From positions 1 to 11,977 of the forward strand of contig JBBIQZ010000018.1 in the NCBI GenBank assembly GCA_037442065.1: 11,977 bases of DNA, given 5' to 3'. Of the stretch, positions 1-7,106 are shown in pieces (position 1 is the first letter of the stretch; each line of letters begins with the position of its first letter). The stretch is from JBBIQZ01 sp037442065 (GTDB lineage: Bacteria > Patescibacteriota > CPR2_A > CG2-30-33-46). The notes beneath the pieces were generated by a model. The model saw only the letters and a list, made by a program, of their open reading frames with translations, was not told where the DNA came from and made no database searches. Position numbers and translations under genes: made by a program.

Positions 1-34
1 GGTTTAGTCTTGCTATTATTTGTCTTAATCATTT

Positions 35-904
35 TTAGAATTTAACATAAGTTTTGATAGCAGTTGACTTAATCTTATTCTCCAGCCATTCGGAAAAAGA
101 CTCTGTTTTTACTAAAATTTGACGGATATGAACTTTATTATCTTTCTTTTCCTCGACTTTAAGAATGTGATAGCCATAAACAGTTTTAAAGACGTTTGAT
201 ATTTCGCCCGGATTAAGTTTAAAGGCTTGATCTTCCCACTCCTTAACCATCTTTCCTTTTTCAACAAAACCTAAGTCACCACCATTTCCAGCCGAAACGT
301 TATCTTCGCTATATTTTTTAGCCAAATCGGCAAAATTCGCCCCGCCTTTAAGTTGTTTTAAGATATCTTCTGCTTTTGTTTTTGCACTTTTATTTACTTC
401 CTCGGAAGCTAAAATATTATCCTGGAGCTTTTGTTTAAAGATTTTTGGTTTGATTATCAATCTTTTATAGTCATCCTTCGTATAACCGTAATATTTTGAA
501 ATAGTGTCTTCGAACTTACTTTCTCCACCATTTGTCTTTACGATGCTGTCAAATTCCTTATTAATATCGGCTTCATTGACTTTTATATTTAGTTTACCAG
601 CTTCTTCTTGGATAACTTCTTCTTCTATCATCTGATCTAAAATTCGTTTTTTTAGATCTTTAAGTTTTTTCTCGCCATCGTTTCCGGAAAAACTTATCTT
701 TTGATAATCCTTTTCGTATTTTTCTTCAGCATTAATTCTTTTCTCGTAATCACTTTTGCTTATCGCCTTGCCATTTACTCTCGCTACCACATTAAAATTA
801 GAAAAATAGAAAATGGCCACAACTGCAATCCCTAAAACAGCTAAGATAATGGCAGGTTTAATAAATGGGCTTTTAGATTTTGTTAGGACCTCGTCCCTAG
901 GCAT
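35..904 (-). CDS. Membrane-anchored parvulin/SurA-like peptidyl-prolyl cis-trans isomerase
   Basis: It is a likely extracytoplasmic folding factor of the PrsA/SurA type. A short basic N-terminus precedes one transmembrane segment (about 16-35, PAIILAVLGIAVVAIFYF) with no lipobox Cys, so it is probably an uncleaved anchor. Residues 40-165 form the SurA-like helical region (ARVNGKAISKSDYEKRI at 41-57, LDQMIEEEVIQEEA at 89-102). A parvulin-like part follows: LKGGANFADLAKKYSE (185-200), GNGGDLGFVEKGKMV (206-220), LNPGEISNVFKTVYGYHILKV (within 230-250). The usual first strand of the domain, HILVKT, is not found before it; a matching segment, VHIRQILVKT (258-267), comes after it, with Gln where the catalytic His would be. 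The start is supported by GAGG 5 nt upstream. Activity is uncertain; a chaperone role is possible. Confidence 0.88.
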   Translation of the reverse strand: MPRDEVLTKSKSPFIKPAIILAVLGIAVVAIFYFSNFNVVARVNGKAISKSDYEKRINAEEKYEKDYQKISFSGNDGEKKLKDLKKRILDQMIEEEVIQEEAGKLNIKVNEADINKEFDSIVKTNGGESKFEDTISKYYGYTKDDYKRLIIKPKIFKQKLQDNILASEEVNKSAKTKAEDILKQLKGGANFADLAKKYSEDNVSAGNGGDLGFVEKGKMVKEWEDQAFKLNPGEISNVFKTVYGYHILKVEEKKDNKVHIRQILVKTESFSEWLENKIKSTAIKTYVKF

Positions 905-932
905 TTTTTCCTCATTTTTAATCTATGGTAAT

Positions 933-961
933 ATTATAAAATTAATTTTAAAACCATGCAA
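933..961 (-). promoter_or_regulatory. Sigma70-like promoter for the peptidyl-prolyl isomerase gene
   Basis: On the minus strand TTGCAT (956-961) is followed after 17 bp by a perfect TATAAT (933-938). Transcription would begin near 926, giving a leader of about 22 nt that contains the GAGG ribosome binding site (910-913), 5 nt before the ATG at 904. This separates the gene from the recR operon. Confidence 0.6.
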
Positions 962-982
962 GCGATTACTTTTGAAGGGTTT

Positions 983-1582
983 TTAATATTCTCTCCTGCC
1001 TTCTAGGGCGCGGATAAGCGTTACTTCGTCAGCATATTCTAAATCTCCGCCAACCGGAAGCCCTCGAGCAATACGCGTAATCTTAATATTCAAAGGTTTT
1101 ATAAGTTTTTGAATATATGATGACGTGGATTCCCCTTCCAAAGATGGGTTAGTTGCCAAAATAATTTCTTTTATTTTGCCTTTTTTTATTCTTTCTATAA
1201 GTTTATCAATAGTTAAATCGTTAGCTGTTATTCCCTCAATTGGCGAGATAACTCCGCCTAAAACATGGTAGACTCCCTTAAATTGACCAGTCTTTTCCAA
1301 AGCTACAACGTCTAAAGGTTTTTCTACAACCGCAATAATTGCTTTGTCCCTTTCGGGGGCTAGGCATATTTCACAAGGGTCAGTTTCGGCAATATTTAAA
1401 CATAAAGAGCAGGTTTTTAAATCTTTTTTTAAGTTACGAATTAAGTCCCCGAATTTATCTAATTCAGCATTTTGCCTTTTTAATAAATAAAAAGTAAACC
1501 TTTCGGCTGTTTTGGGGCCAACTCCAGGAAGGCGCGAAAATTCATCTATTAACTTTTTTATCGATTGAGGTAAAAATCTCAT
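983..1582 (-). CDS. recR: Recombination mediator protein RecR
   Basis: RecR works with RecO, and RecF in many bacteria, to load RecA on SSB-coated gaps during recombinational repair. The helix-hairpin-helix SRLPGVGPKTAERF is at 16-29. The zinc finger cysteines are C58, C61, C70 and C73. The Toprim domain contains VVEKPLDVVALEKTG (85-99) and YHVLGGVISP, and the C-terminal GLPVGGDLEYADEVTLIRAL is diagnostic. Length 199 aa is normal. The start ATG lies directly after the TAA of the beta-helix gene with no distinct ribosome binding site, so translation is probably coupled. It is the last gene of the operon, and a separate promoter for the next gene lies in the 78-bp gap that follows. Confidence 0.97.
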   Translation of the reverse strand: MRFLPQSIKKLIDEFSRLPGVGPKTAERFTFYLLKRQNAELDKFGDLIRNLKKDLKTCSLCLNIAETDPCEICLAPERDKAIIAVVEKPLDVVALEKTGQFKGVYHVLGGVISPIEGITANDLTIDKLIERIKKGKIKEIILATNPSLEGESTSSYIQKLIKPLNIKITRIARGLPVGGDLEYADEVTLIRALEGRREY

Positions 1583-2218
1583 TTATTTAATCTTAGAATC
1601 TGTTGGATAAAAGCCAGCTTTTGGTGTGACTAAAGGATAAACAATCGAATTTTTTCCAATTAAGGTCCCTGGATTTAAAACTGCATTACATCCAATTTGG
1701 GTTTTATCTCCAATAATAGCTCCAAATTTTTTAATTCCAGTATCAATCAGTTTGCTATTAACTTTTATTTTAATATTCTCTTGATCTAATCTCAAGTTTG
1801 CCGTTCTTGAGCCAGCGCCCATATTTACATTATTACCTAAAATGCTGTCTCCTACGTAGTTAAAATGGGCCAAGGCAGTATTGTTTAAAATAATAGAATC
1901 TTTAACTTCTCCTCTTATAACGCAGTTTTTGCCGATAATTGTTTTTCCTCTTATGTAAGAAAAAGGCCTAATATGCGTGTTCTCGCCTATAAATGTTGGT
2001 CCGTAAATTACAGAATAAGGGTCGATTATTGCTCCCTTTTTTACGATAACAGTTCCGAAAAGCAAAGCCCCTCGAGAAACCTGACCTTCATTTTTAGGAG
2101 TTTGGTTTTGGATGTAATTTTCGATTTTTAAAAGAGCCTCCCAAGGAAAATCAAGTTCTTCAAAAAGTGAGGCAAAAGAAACATTTTGCAAATCAAAAAA
2201 AGTCCCTGGTTTTAGCAT
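1583..2218 (-). CDS. Left-handed beta-helix (hexapeptide repeat) acyltransferase-like protein
   Basis: Residues 1-45 are non-repetitive (FFDLQNVSFASLFEELDFPW at 8-27). From about 50 to 205 the chain shows hexapeptide repeats of the [LIV]-G-x-x-x-x type, for example IIGKNCVIRGEV (93-104) and ILGNNVNMGAGS (126-137), which predict a left-handed parallel beta-helix. NYVGDSILGNNVNMGAGSRT (120-139) and NAVLNPGTLIGKNSIVYPLV resemble the C-terminal acyltransferase half of GlmU/glucose-1-phosphate thymidylyltransferase-like proteins, but the nucleotidyltransferase half is absent (211 aa in all). A role in acylating or binding sugar nucleotides is plausible; the substrate is unknown. The ATG overlaps the ybaB stop (TAATG), and the TAA stop abuts the recR ATG, so the gene is tightly placed between two recombination genes. 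It probably supports the glycosylation cassette upstream, an inference from context. Confidence 0.85.
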   Translation of the reverse strand: MLKPGTFFDLQNVSFASLFEELDFPWEALLKIENYIQNQTPKNEGQVSRGALLFGTVIVKKGAIIDPYSVIYGPTFIGENTHIRPFSYIRGKTIIGKNCVIRGEVKDSIILNNTALAHFNYVGDSILGNNVNMGAGSRTANLRLDQENIKIKVNSKLIDTGIKKFGAIIGDKTQIGCNAVLNPGTLIGKNSIVYPLVTPKAGFYPTDSKIK

Positions 2219-2508
2219 TAGATCCCCGGGATTCCTAAGTCGCCGCCCATTTCTCGCATTTTTGAAGCCGCTAAATGCTGAGCTTTCCCTAAAGCCTCAT
2301 TAAAGGCTTCTTTTAAGCCTTTTTCTAGCTGAAAAGCGTTTTCCTCAGACAATAAAGAAGGATCTATTTTTATTTCTTGGGGTTTAAATTCTCCGGTCAT
2401 AGTAATTTTTATCTTGCCGCCAAGTCTTTCGGCCTCTACTGTAATGTTTTTTATTTCTTGTTGAATCTTTCTTAGTTTATAGATTTGTTTCATTTTATCA
2501 AAAGCCAT
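2218..2508 (-). CDS. ybaB: YbaB/EbfC-family nucleoid-associated DNA-binding protein
   Basis: YbaB proteins are small dimeric proteins that bind DNA and are often encoded with dnaX and recR. The 96-aa product is slightly shorter than the usual 100-110. It has the N-terminal helix (KMKQIYKLRKIQQEIKN, 5-21), central strands including GKIKITMTGEFKPQEIKIDP (31-50) and the C-terminal helix with EKGLKEAFNEALGKA (62-76) ending in a Gly/Met tail (MREMGGDLGIPGI). The start is supported by AAGGAG (2514-2519), 5 nt upstream. This site falls in the 12-nt gap after the preceding glycosyltransferase stop, so the gene is probably read as part of the glycosylation transcript. Its TAA stop overlaps the next ATG by one base. 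Confidence 0.93.
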   Translation of the reverse strand: MAFDKMKQIYKLRKIQQEIKNITVEAERLGGKIKITMTGEFKPQEIKIDPSLLSEENAFQLEKGLKEAFNEALGKAQHLAASKMREMGGDLGIPGI

Positions 2509-2520
2509 AAATTCTCCTTT

Positions 2521-4260
2521 TTAATAATTAAAAACCAATATTGAATTTCCTATTGTAGCTACCGGCTTTTTATCTTTAAGCCACTGGTATTGGTTTAAAG
2601 CTCGTGCTTGCTGGAAATAAGTTACACTTATTGCATAATAACCCTTTTCTGGATTTTTGTCCGCCTGCCAAGGAATAAATTTATTCCCTAAATAATAGGT
2701 TGGATCAGCGCCGCCAAAATAATCCACTCTTATCTTGTTTATGTAATGTTCGTCTACATAATTTGCCAATCTTTTCATATCCTGTCCCCAATCTATGTTT
2801 GAATCGGTAAGATAATACATTCCATTTTTGGGCCCGCCGGCAAGTTCATTAAAATAACTTAAATAAGAAGGATAAATTTTTACCGAAGATATAATATACC
2901 AGATTATTAAGAGAAAGAAAATTATAGAAAAAGCAGAATCAAAACTTATATGTTTAAAAGAAAAGTTTTTTATATTTTTAAAACTAACTTTAGCGGCCAT
3001 GAAACTTACAAAAACATACAGTAAAGGGTAAATAGGTAAAAGGTAGCGCACGCCTAAATCTATTTTTGTGGTTAAAGCAAAATATGTAAAGATAAAGACC
3101 GGCACCAAAAGGATAACTTTCGCTTTATGGTCCTTGTTGTTTCTTCGTCCTATCCAAAAGATAATGCTGGAAGCGATAAAAATCATTGTCGGAATGGCAG
3201 TTTTTACGAAAAAGGCAACTATATAATAATACCACCAGCCGTTCGCAACCTGACCTAAAAGAAAAGCAGTATGTCCGCCAGTAGCATGCTGGGAGACCAT
3301 TATAAATCCCAAAAGATAATGCTCTAAAGGTCTTAAAATTGATATGTTGGCCATCTTGTGAAGGATATTACTAGTTGAAACAGCATCTATCCCTTCGTCA
3401 ATCGAGCGGTGGAAAATTTCAGCCGGCATATGTATTGTTTGAATAGCATAAACAAACCAAACAATAAACAGAGAAATTAAACCTATTAATAAGAAAGTAA
3501 AAAGATATCCCAAAAACCGCCTTACAAAATCAGAGTTATAAAAACGGGTAAACAGTAAGGTCCCCTTTTCGTACGGCCTTGGTCTAAAAATTAAATATAA
3601 GGCCACAATAGCGTAAGTTATAACAAGTATTGGCGCTGAAAATTTAGTTAAAAGCGCAACTGCTAAGGTTACAGCAACTAAAAGCAAACCTTTTTTGGAT
3701 GGTTCGATTAAAAACTTCCACAAAAAATAAAGGTTAATAAAAACCGTAGCGGCGATACCTAAATCAGTAGTTATAAATCTTGAGTGAGCGATTATATTAG
3801 CATCAAAAGCATAAAGAATTAGGGCAAAAATTCCAGCCCTGGGGCCGTAGAGTTCAAAAGCCCAGCGAAAAACAAAGAAACCCAAAAGTAGTGAAAGTAA
3901 AACAACCGGAATTCTTCCTAAAAACAGCATCAAATCGGCATTATTACCTGATTTGTACAAAAATTCTTCTCCCTCAGACCACTGGTCATTTACTTGGCTT
4001 TGCCAATGTTGAGTCGGAAAGTTAGGTTTTAAAAACAACAAAGGAAAAGCCGCCAAGTCTTTTATTAAAGGCGGGTGTTCTGGATTTAATCTATAATCCC
4101 CCTTGGTTAAATAAGAGTAGCCGGCAGTAATATGAGGCATTTCGTCTCTAATGGCCGAATCTCCGGCCATCGAAGTAACCGAAACAAAAAACATAAATAA
4201 AAGAATAAAAAAAACTATAAGTCCGGTTGAGGTAGATTTAGGTTCTTCTTTTTTGTCCAT
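2521..4260 (-). CDS. Second polytopic PMT-like phospholipid-carrier-dependent glycosyltransferase
   Basis: This 579-aa membrane protein belongs to a different branch of the GT-C fold from its upstream neighbour. After an N-terminal helix (13-30), the first loop carries RDEMPHITAGYSYL (38-51) with the acidic DE pair, then the signature NPEHPPLIKDLA (59-70). YAFDANIIAHSRFITTDLG (150-168) is also diagnostic of the family. Many transmembrane segments follow up to about 460. The C-terminal extracytoplasmic part contains YFNELAGGPKNG (469-480) and DSNIDWGQD (486-494), conserved in these bacterial proteins. It is separated from the preceding gene by 14 nt holding an AAGGA site (4266-4270), 5 nt from the ATG. 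Two GT-C enzymes in one operon suggest two successive or alternative transfers. Donor and acceptor are unknown. Confidence 0.88.
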   Translation of the reverse strand: MDKKEEPKSTSTGLIVFFILLFMFFVSVTSMAGDSAIRDEMPHITAGYSYLTKGDYRLNPEHPPLIKDLAAFPLLFLKPNFPTQHWQSQVNDQWSEGEEFLYKSGNNADLMLFLGRIPVVLLSLLLGFFVFRWAFELYGPRAGIFALILYAFDANIIAHSRFITTDLGIAATVFINLYFLWKFLIEPSKKGLLLVAVTLAVALLTKFSAPILVITYAIVALYLIFRPRPYEKGTLLFTRFYNSDFVRRFLGYLFTFLLIGLISLFIVWFVYAIQTIHMPAEIFHRSIDEGIDAVSTSNILHKMANISILRPLEHYLLGFIMVSQHATGGHTAFLLGQVANGWWYYYIVAFFVKTAIPTMIFIASSIIFWIGRRNNKDHKAKVILLVPVFIFTYFALTTKIDLGVRYLLPIYPLLYVFVSFMAAKVSFKNIKNFSFKHISFDSAFSIIFFLLIIWYIISSVKIYPSYLSYFNELAGGPKNGMYYLTDSNIDWGQDMKRLANYVDEHYINKIRVDYFGGADPTYYLGNKFIPWQADKNPEKGYYAISVTYFQQARALNQYQWLKDKKPVATIGNSILVFNY

Positions 4261-4274
4261 AATTTTCCTTTCTT

Positions 4275-5837
4275 CTATTCTACAAAATAAACTTTAAAAT
4301 TGGTAGATTTATTAGCGGTTGATACGTAAGATTCAATAACTTTACCTCTTTTCTCTAAAAGATTTTTAATACTTTCATCATCTTTTAGAGCTATAAAAAA
4401 GGTTTGTTTCGGGATGTTAAGACGTTCTATGTCCGGTGGATTTATAAAAATAACTTGGGACTTGCCATAGGTTAAAAACTTTATCGTTTGGGTCTGCACC
4501 GGAAAACCAGAAATCAAAACGCCGCCTTCGTTGGCGATTACATATTTATGAAAGGAGTCCGGAATTTTATTCAAGTAATTTGCTTCTTCTACATATTTTG
4601 TAGTGAACTGATCAATTACTTCTTGCCTCCCGACCCAAATAATAAAATAGAGAATAAAATCAGAGACCAAAACTAAAGCAACTAACCCAATTATCACATT
4701 TTTTGCCAGCTTAATATTTTTCTTCTTAGATAAATAATTAAATAAAGCATTAGCTCCAATTCCGGCAAAAATAAAAGCTGGTACCATCGACCCAATTGCC
4801 CGCAAAGAATGCGGCATCCCCTCTTCGGTTAATATGGCCGGAATTAACATAACTAAAAGCCAAGATCCAAGGAGCAAGGAAGTAAATTTTTCTGCCAAAT
4901 CTCCTTTAAAAAATTTCTTAAGCGAGATAGCAATCCCAATTAAAAATAAAATACCGACGATAATATTTAAATCTGGCAGACCCGAAAGGTTATGCCGCCA
5001 ATTTGGATCACCGTAAAAATTAAACATTCCTAAAGACAAAGAAGTTGTTTTTATTAAAGTCCCTAAAAAATTTCCATGATTAACCGCCGAATTAAAGATA
5101 GAAACTTGGCCAGTTCTAACTGCAGCATCTTTAGAATTAAATTCAAAACTTAAAATTGGAAAAACGATTATTAGCGAAATGGCGGCAAATAATATCAAAT
5201 ACTTAAAGTTTTTTCTAAATATTTCTCGTTCTTTAAAAAATGTATAAAAAAGCAGGATAAAAAGCAGCAAAGGAGCAATTTTAAAGCTTATGTAAGTATA
5301 AAAACCCAGACCGAAAAATATAGCGGCGAGGACATAATTTGTTGTTTTCTTTTTTTCTTTAGTAAATCCTTTGTGTAAAAAGTAAAGAGTAAAAACTAAA
5401 ATAAAAGGGACCATTATCGCCCGAAATCCAATACGGGAAAAATTAACCGCCCAAAAAGAAGAAGCAGCAAACACGGAAGCAAATAAAGCAGTATTTTCGC
5501 CCAATAATTCGTTTGTTAAAAGATAAATTCCCCAAACTGTTAGAACGCCGATTATGGCGCCAACCAACCTAAGTTGCCACAAGCCTATCCCCAAAATCTT
5601 AAAAGATAAGGCGATAAAATTTATAAAAAGTCCTTCTCGGCCGTTATTCGCCGGATAAAAAATCTGATAGTTTAGAGTTTGGTTGGCATCTATGGCGTCG
5701 GTGCCATTAACGGCAACATCGGGATACAGGCCTGGCGGCACACTGCCTATTTGAAAGAAGCGAAAAAAAACAGCTACGATAATTATCAAAAAGATAAGAT
5801 GCTGTTTTTTAAATTTAAAATTTTTAAAACGGTTCAT
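4275..5837 (-). CDS. Polytopic GT-C/PMT-like (GT39/GT83-type) membrane glycosyltransferase
   Basis: This 520-aa integral membrane protein resembles ArnT/PMT-type enzymes, which use a lipid-phosphate sugar as donor and glycosylate an acceptor outside the membrane. The first helix (13-29) is followed by the first external loop with acidic residues (D40, D47, D50), where this superfamily keeps its catalytic Asp. NNGREGLFINFIALSF (64-79) and GLWQLRLVGAIIG (85-97) match the PMT_2-type region, followed by SSFWAVNFSRIGFRA (126-140). About ten further hydrophobic segments follow up to about 405. Residues about 410-520 form a soluble C-terminal domain with alternating beta-like strands. It starts at the ATG right after the GT2 TAG, without an obvious Shine-Dalgarno site, so translation is probably coupled. 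The acceptor is unknown. Lipid A modification is unlikely to be the role in a CPR cell, which lacks a conventional LPS; that is an inference. Confidence 0.85.
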   Translation of the reverse strand: MNRFKNFKFKKQHLIFLIIIVAVFFRFFQIGSVPPGLYPDVAVNGTDAIDANQTLNYQIFYPANNGREGLFINFIALSFKILGIGLWQLRLVGAIIGVLTVWGIYLLTNELLGENTALFASVFAASSFWAVNFSRIGFRAIMVPFILVFTLYFLHKGFTKEKKKTTNYVLAAIFFGLGFYTYISFKIAPLLLFILLFYTFFKEREIFRKNFKYLILFAAISLIIVFPILSFEFNSKDAAVRTGQVSIFNSAVNHGNFLGTLIKTTSLSLGMFNFYGDPNWRHNLSGLPDLNIIVGILFLIGIAISLKKFFKGDLAEKFTSLLLGSWLLVMLIPAILTEEGMPHSLRAIGSMVPAFIFAGIGANALFNYLSKKKNIKLAKNVIIGLVALVLVSDFILYFIIWVGRQEVIDQFTTKYVEEANYLNKIPDSFHKYVIANEGGVLISGFPVQTQTIKFLTYGKSQVIFINPPDIERLNIPKQTFFIALKDDESIKNLLEKRGKVIESYVSTANKSTNFKVYFVE

Positions 5838-6569
5838 CTATTTTTTGTAAGCGCCGGAAATTAGATACCATTTTATCTGAAAAATTTCAAGGATTGATTT
5901 TATAGAATCAGAAACTACGTTAACTTTGCTTTCCCCTACTTCGTGCCAAACTACCGGAATTTCTAAAACCTTATACCTGAAATTTCTAGCCAGTGCTAAA
6001 ACTTCCGTATCAAAGCCGAAACCGGTAAGCTTTTGGACAGAAAAAATCCTTTTAGCCGAATCACTGGAAAAAAGCTTTAAGGGGCAGCGAGTGTCTTTAT
6101 AATTTAATCCCAGAAGAAACCAGAAAAGAAAATTACCGCCTCTAGACATAATGGATCTTAAGATATTTCTTTTGCCGGCTTTGCCGCCCTTTACGTAACG
6201 AGAACCAATAATAATGTCGTACTTGTCCCTTTTTTCTAAAAGCTTGTCAATCTGTTCAAAAGGTGCGCCATTATCCGCATCAATAAAACAAATATATTTC
6301 CCTCTTGCGGCAAGCATGCCGATTCTTATAGCTATTCCTTTTCCATTTATTGATTTATGGCCTTTAACAATATGCAAATGTTCTAAAAGAGGCTTTTTAG
6401 AGTTTATAACTTCAATGGTTTTATCCGTACTGCCGGCATCAACTATAATTACTTCGGCCTTATAGCTTTTTGTTTTTAGATGTTTTGCTACGGCCTCTAA
6501 AGTTTGACCGATTCGATGCTCTTCGTTATGAGCGGGAATAATAACGGTTAAAAATACGTCCTCTTCCAT
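5838..6569 (-). CDS. GT2-family glycosyltransferase, polyprenyl/dolichyl-phosphate sugar synthase type
   Basis: This enzyme likely transfers a sugar from a nucleotide donor to a polyprenyl phosphate on the cytoplasmic face. The GT-A fold begins with LTVIIPAHNEEHRIGQTL (7-24). VDAGSTD (43-49) replaces the usual VDDGSTD. GKGIAIRIGMLAARG (76-90) follows, then the metal-binding DxD at 97-99 in FIDADNGAP, IGSRY (121-125) and a DTRCPLKLF segment (159-167). The GKG..R.GM..ARG and DADNGAP patterns resemble ALG5/DPM1-type dolichyl-phosphate glucose or mannose synthases. It has 243 aa and lacks the C-terminal membrane helices of long GtrB proteins; only a short hydrophobic stretch (146-155) is seen. 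The gene sits directly between the gtrA-like gene and a GT-C gene, with a TAG-ATG junction to the latter. The sugar is unknown. Confidence 0.92.
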   Translation of the reverse strand: MEEDVFLTVIIPAHNEEHRIGQTLEAVAKHLKTKSYKAEVIIVDAGSTDKTIEVINSKKPLLEHLHIVKGHKSINGKGIAIRIGMLAARGKYICFIDADNGAPFEQIDKLLEKRDKYDIIIGSRYVKGGKAGKRNILRSIMSRGGNFLFWFLLGLNYKDTRCPLKLFSSDSAKRIFSVQKLTGFGFDTEVLALARNFRYKVLEIPVVWHEVGESKVNVVSDSIKSILEIFQIKWYLISGAYKK

Positions 6570-7043
6570 TTATATTTCTCTTTCTTTAAAAACAAATTTT
6601 TTATAAGTTAAAAAATTCCAGATCATCGAAAATAAAATTGCTGTAACTTTGGCAAAGTTAAAAAAGACAAAATTATCAGAAAATATAAAATTAAGTTTTA
6701 AAGAGTGAACTATTTTAACCGCAAGCAAAGAAGGCAAAGTCCAAACTTGAGTTAAAAAAAGCAATGTCCCAGTATTTATAATTAATCCACCGAAGCTTAA
6801 GACAACAAATATAATAAATTGCCTAGAGATATTTTTATCCTTGTCTCTAAAAGTCCAGTTTTTATTCCAAACATAGCTGTTTATAATGGCGGCTGAAACA
6901 GAAATAATATTCGCAATAATCGCCTGAAGTCCAAAAAAGAACTTTAAAATATTAAAGATGCCTAAATCTACGCCGGTATTTATAACGCCGACTATCCCGA
7001 ATTTGCCAACCTCTTTAGCAGTTGTTTTTTGAGTTTGACTCAT
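6570..7043 (-). CDS. GtrA-family membrane protein (proposed polyprenyl-P-sugar flippase)
   Basis: GtrA proteins are small four-helix membrane proteins thought to help move polyprenyl-phosphate-linked sugars across the membrane. This one (157 aa from ATG 7043) has the family pattern KFGIVGVINTGVDLGIFNIL (14-33), followed by ANIISVSAAIINSYVWNKNWTF (written as ANIISVSAAII at 44-54 and NSYVWNKNWTF at 55-65). Four hydrophobic segments lie at about 14-33, 40-58, 77-99 and 128-145, with a basic tail. An in-frame TTG at 7076 would add 11 residues, but those codons overlap the promoter and do not resemble the family. The chosen ATG lacks a clear Shine-Dalgarno site. The TAA stop is immediately followed by the ATG of the GT2 gene, a common pairing. 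It is the first gene of the glycosylation operon. Confidence 0.88.
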   Translation of the reverse strand: MSQTQKTTAKEVGKFGIVGVINTGVDLGIFNILKFFFGLQAIIANIISVSAAIINSYVWNKNWTFRDKDKNISRQFIIFVVLSFGGLIINTGTLLFLTQVWTLPSLLAVKIVHSLKLNFIFSDNFVFFNFAKVTAILFSMIWNFLTYKKFVFKEREI

Positions 7044-7066
7044 AAGAATTTTTATTACTTTATAAA

Positions 7067-7095
7067 AGTATAACAAGTAAACGCTAAAACTGCAA
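7067..7095 (-). promoter_or_regulatory. Extended -10 promoter for the glycosylation operon
   Basis: The minus strand carries TGTTATACT (7067-7075): a good TATACT -10 box (7067-7072) preceded by the extended TG element. A weak -35 box, TTGCAG (7090-7095), lies 17 bp upstream. Transcription would start near 7060, about 17 nt before the ATG at 7043. This rules the upstream TTG at 7076 unlikely as a start, because that codon is part of the promoter. Confidence 0.55.
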
Positions 7096-7106
7096 AATTT
7101 TGTTTT

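Noticed and set aside
1..32. Short open frame on the minus strand (ATG at 30-32, MIKTNNSKTK...) running off the window edge, possibly the next gene.
   Set aside because: Only ten codons are visible, with no Shine-Dalgarno site, so a gene start cannot be told from chance in AT-rich DNA.
4488..5016. Several plus-strand open frames of 60-80 codons opposite the glycosyltransferase genes and opposite dnaB and dnaX.
   Set aside because: They lie antisense to clearly conserved genes and lack ribosome binding sites and protein-like composition.
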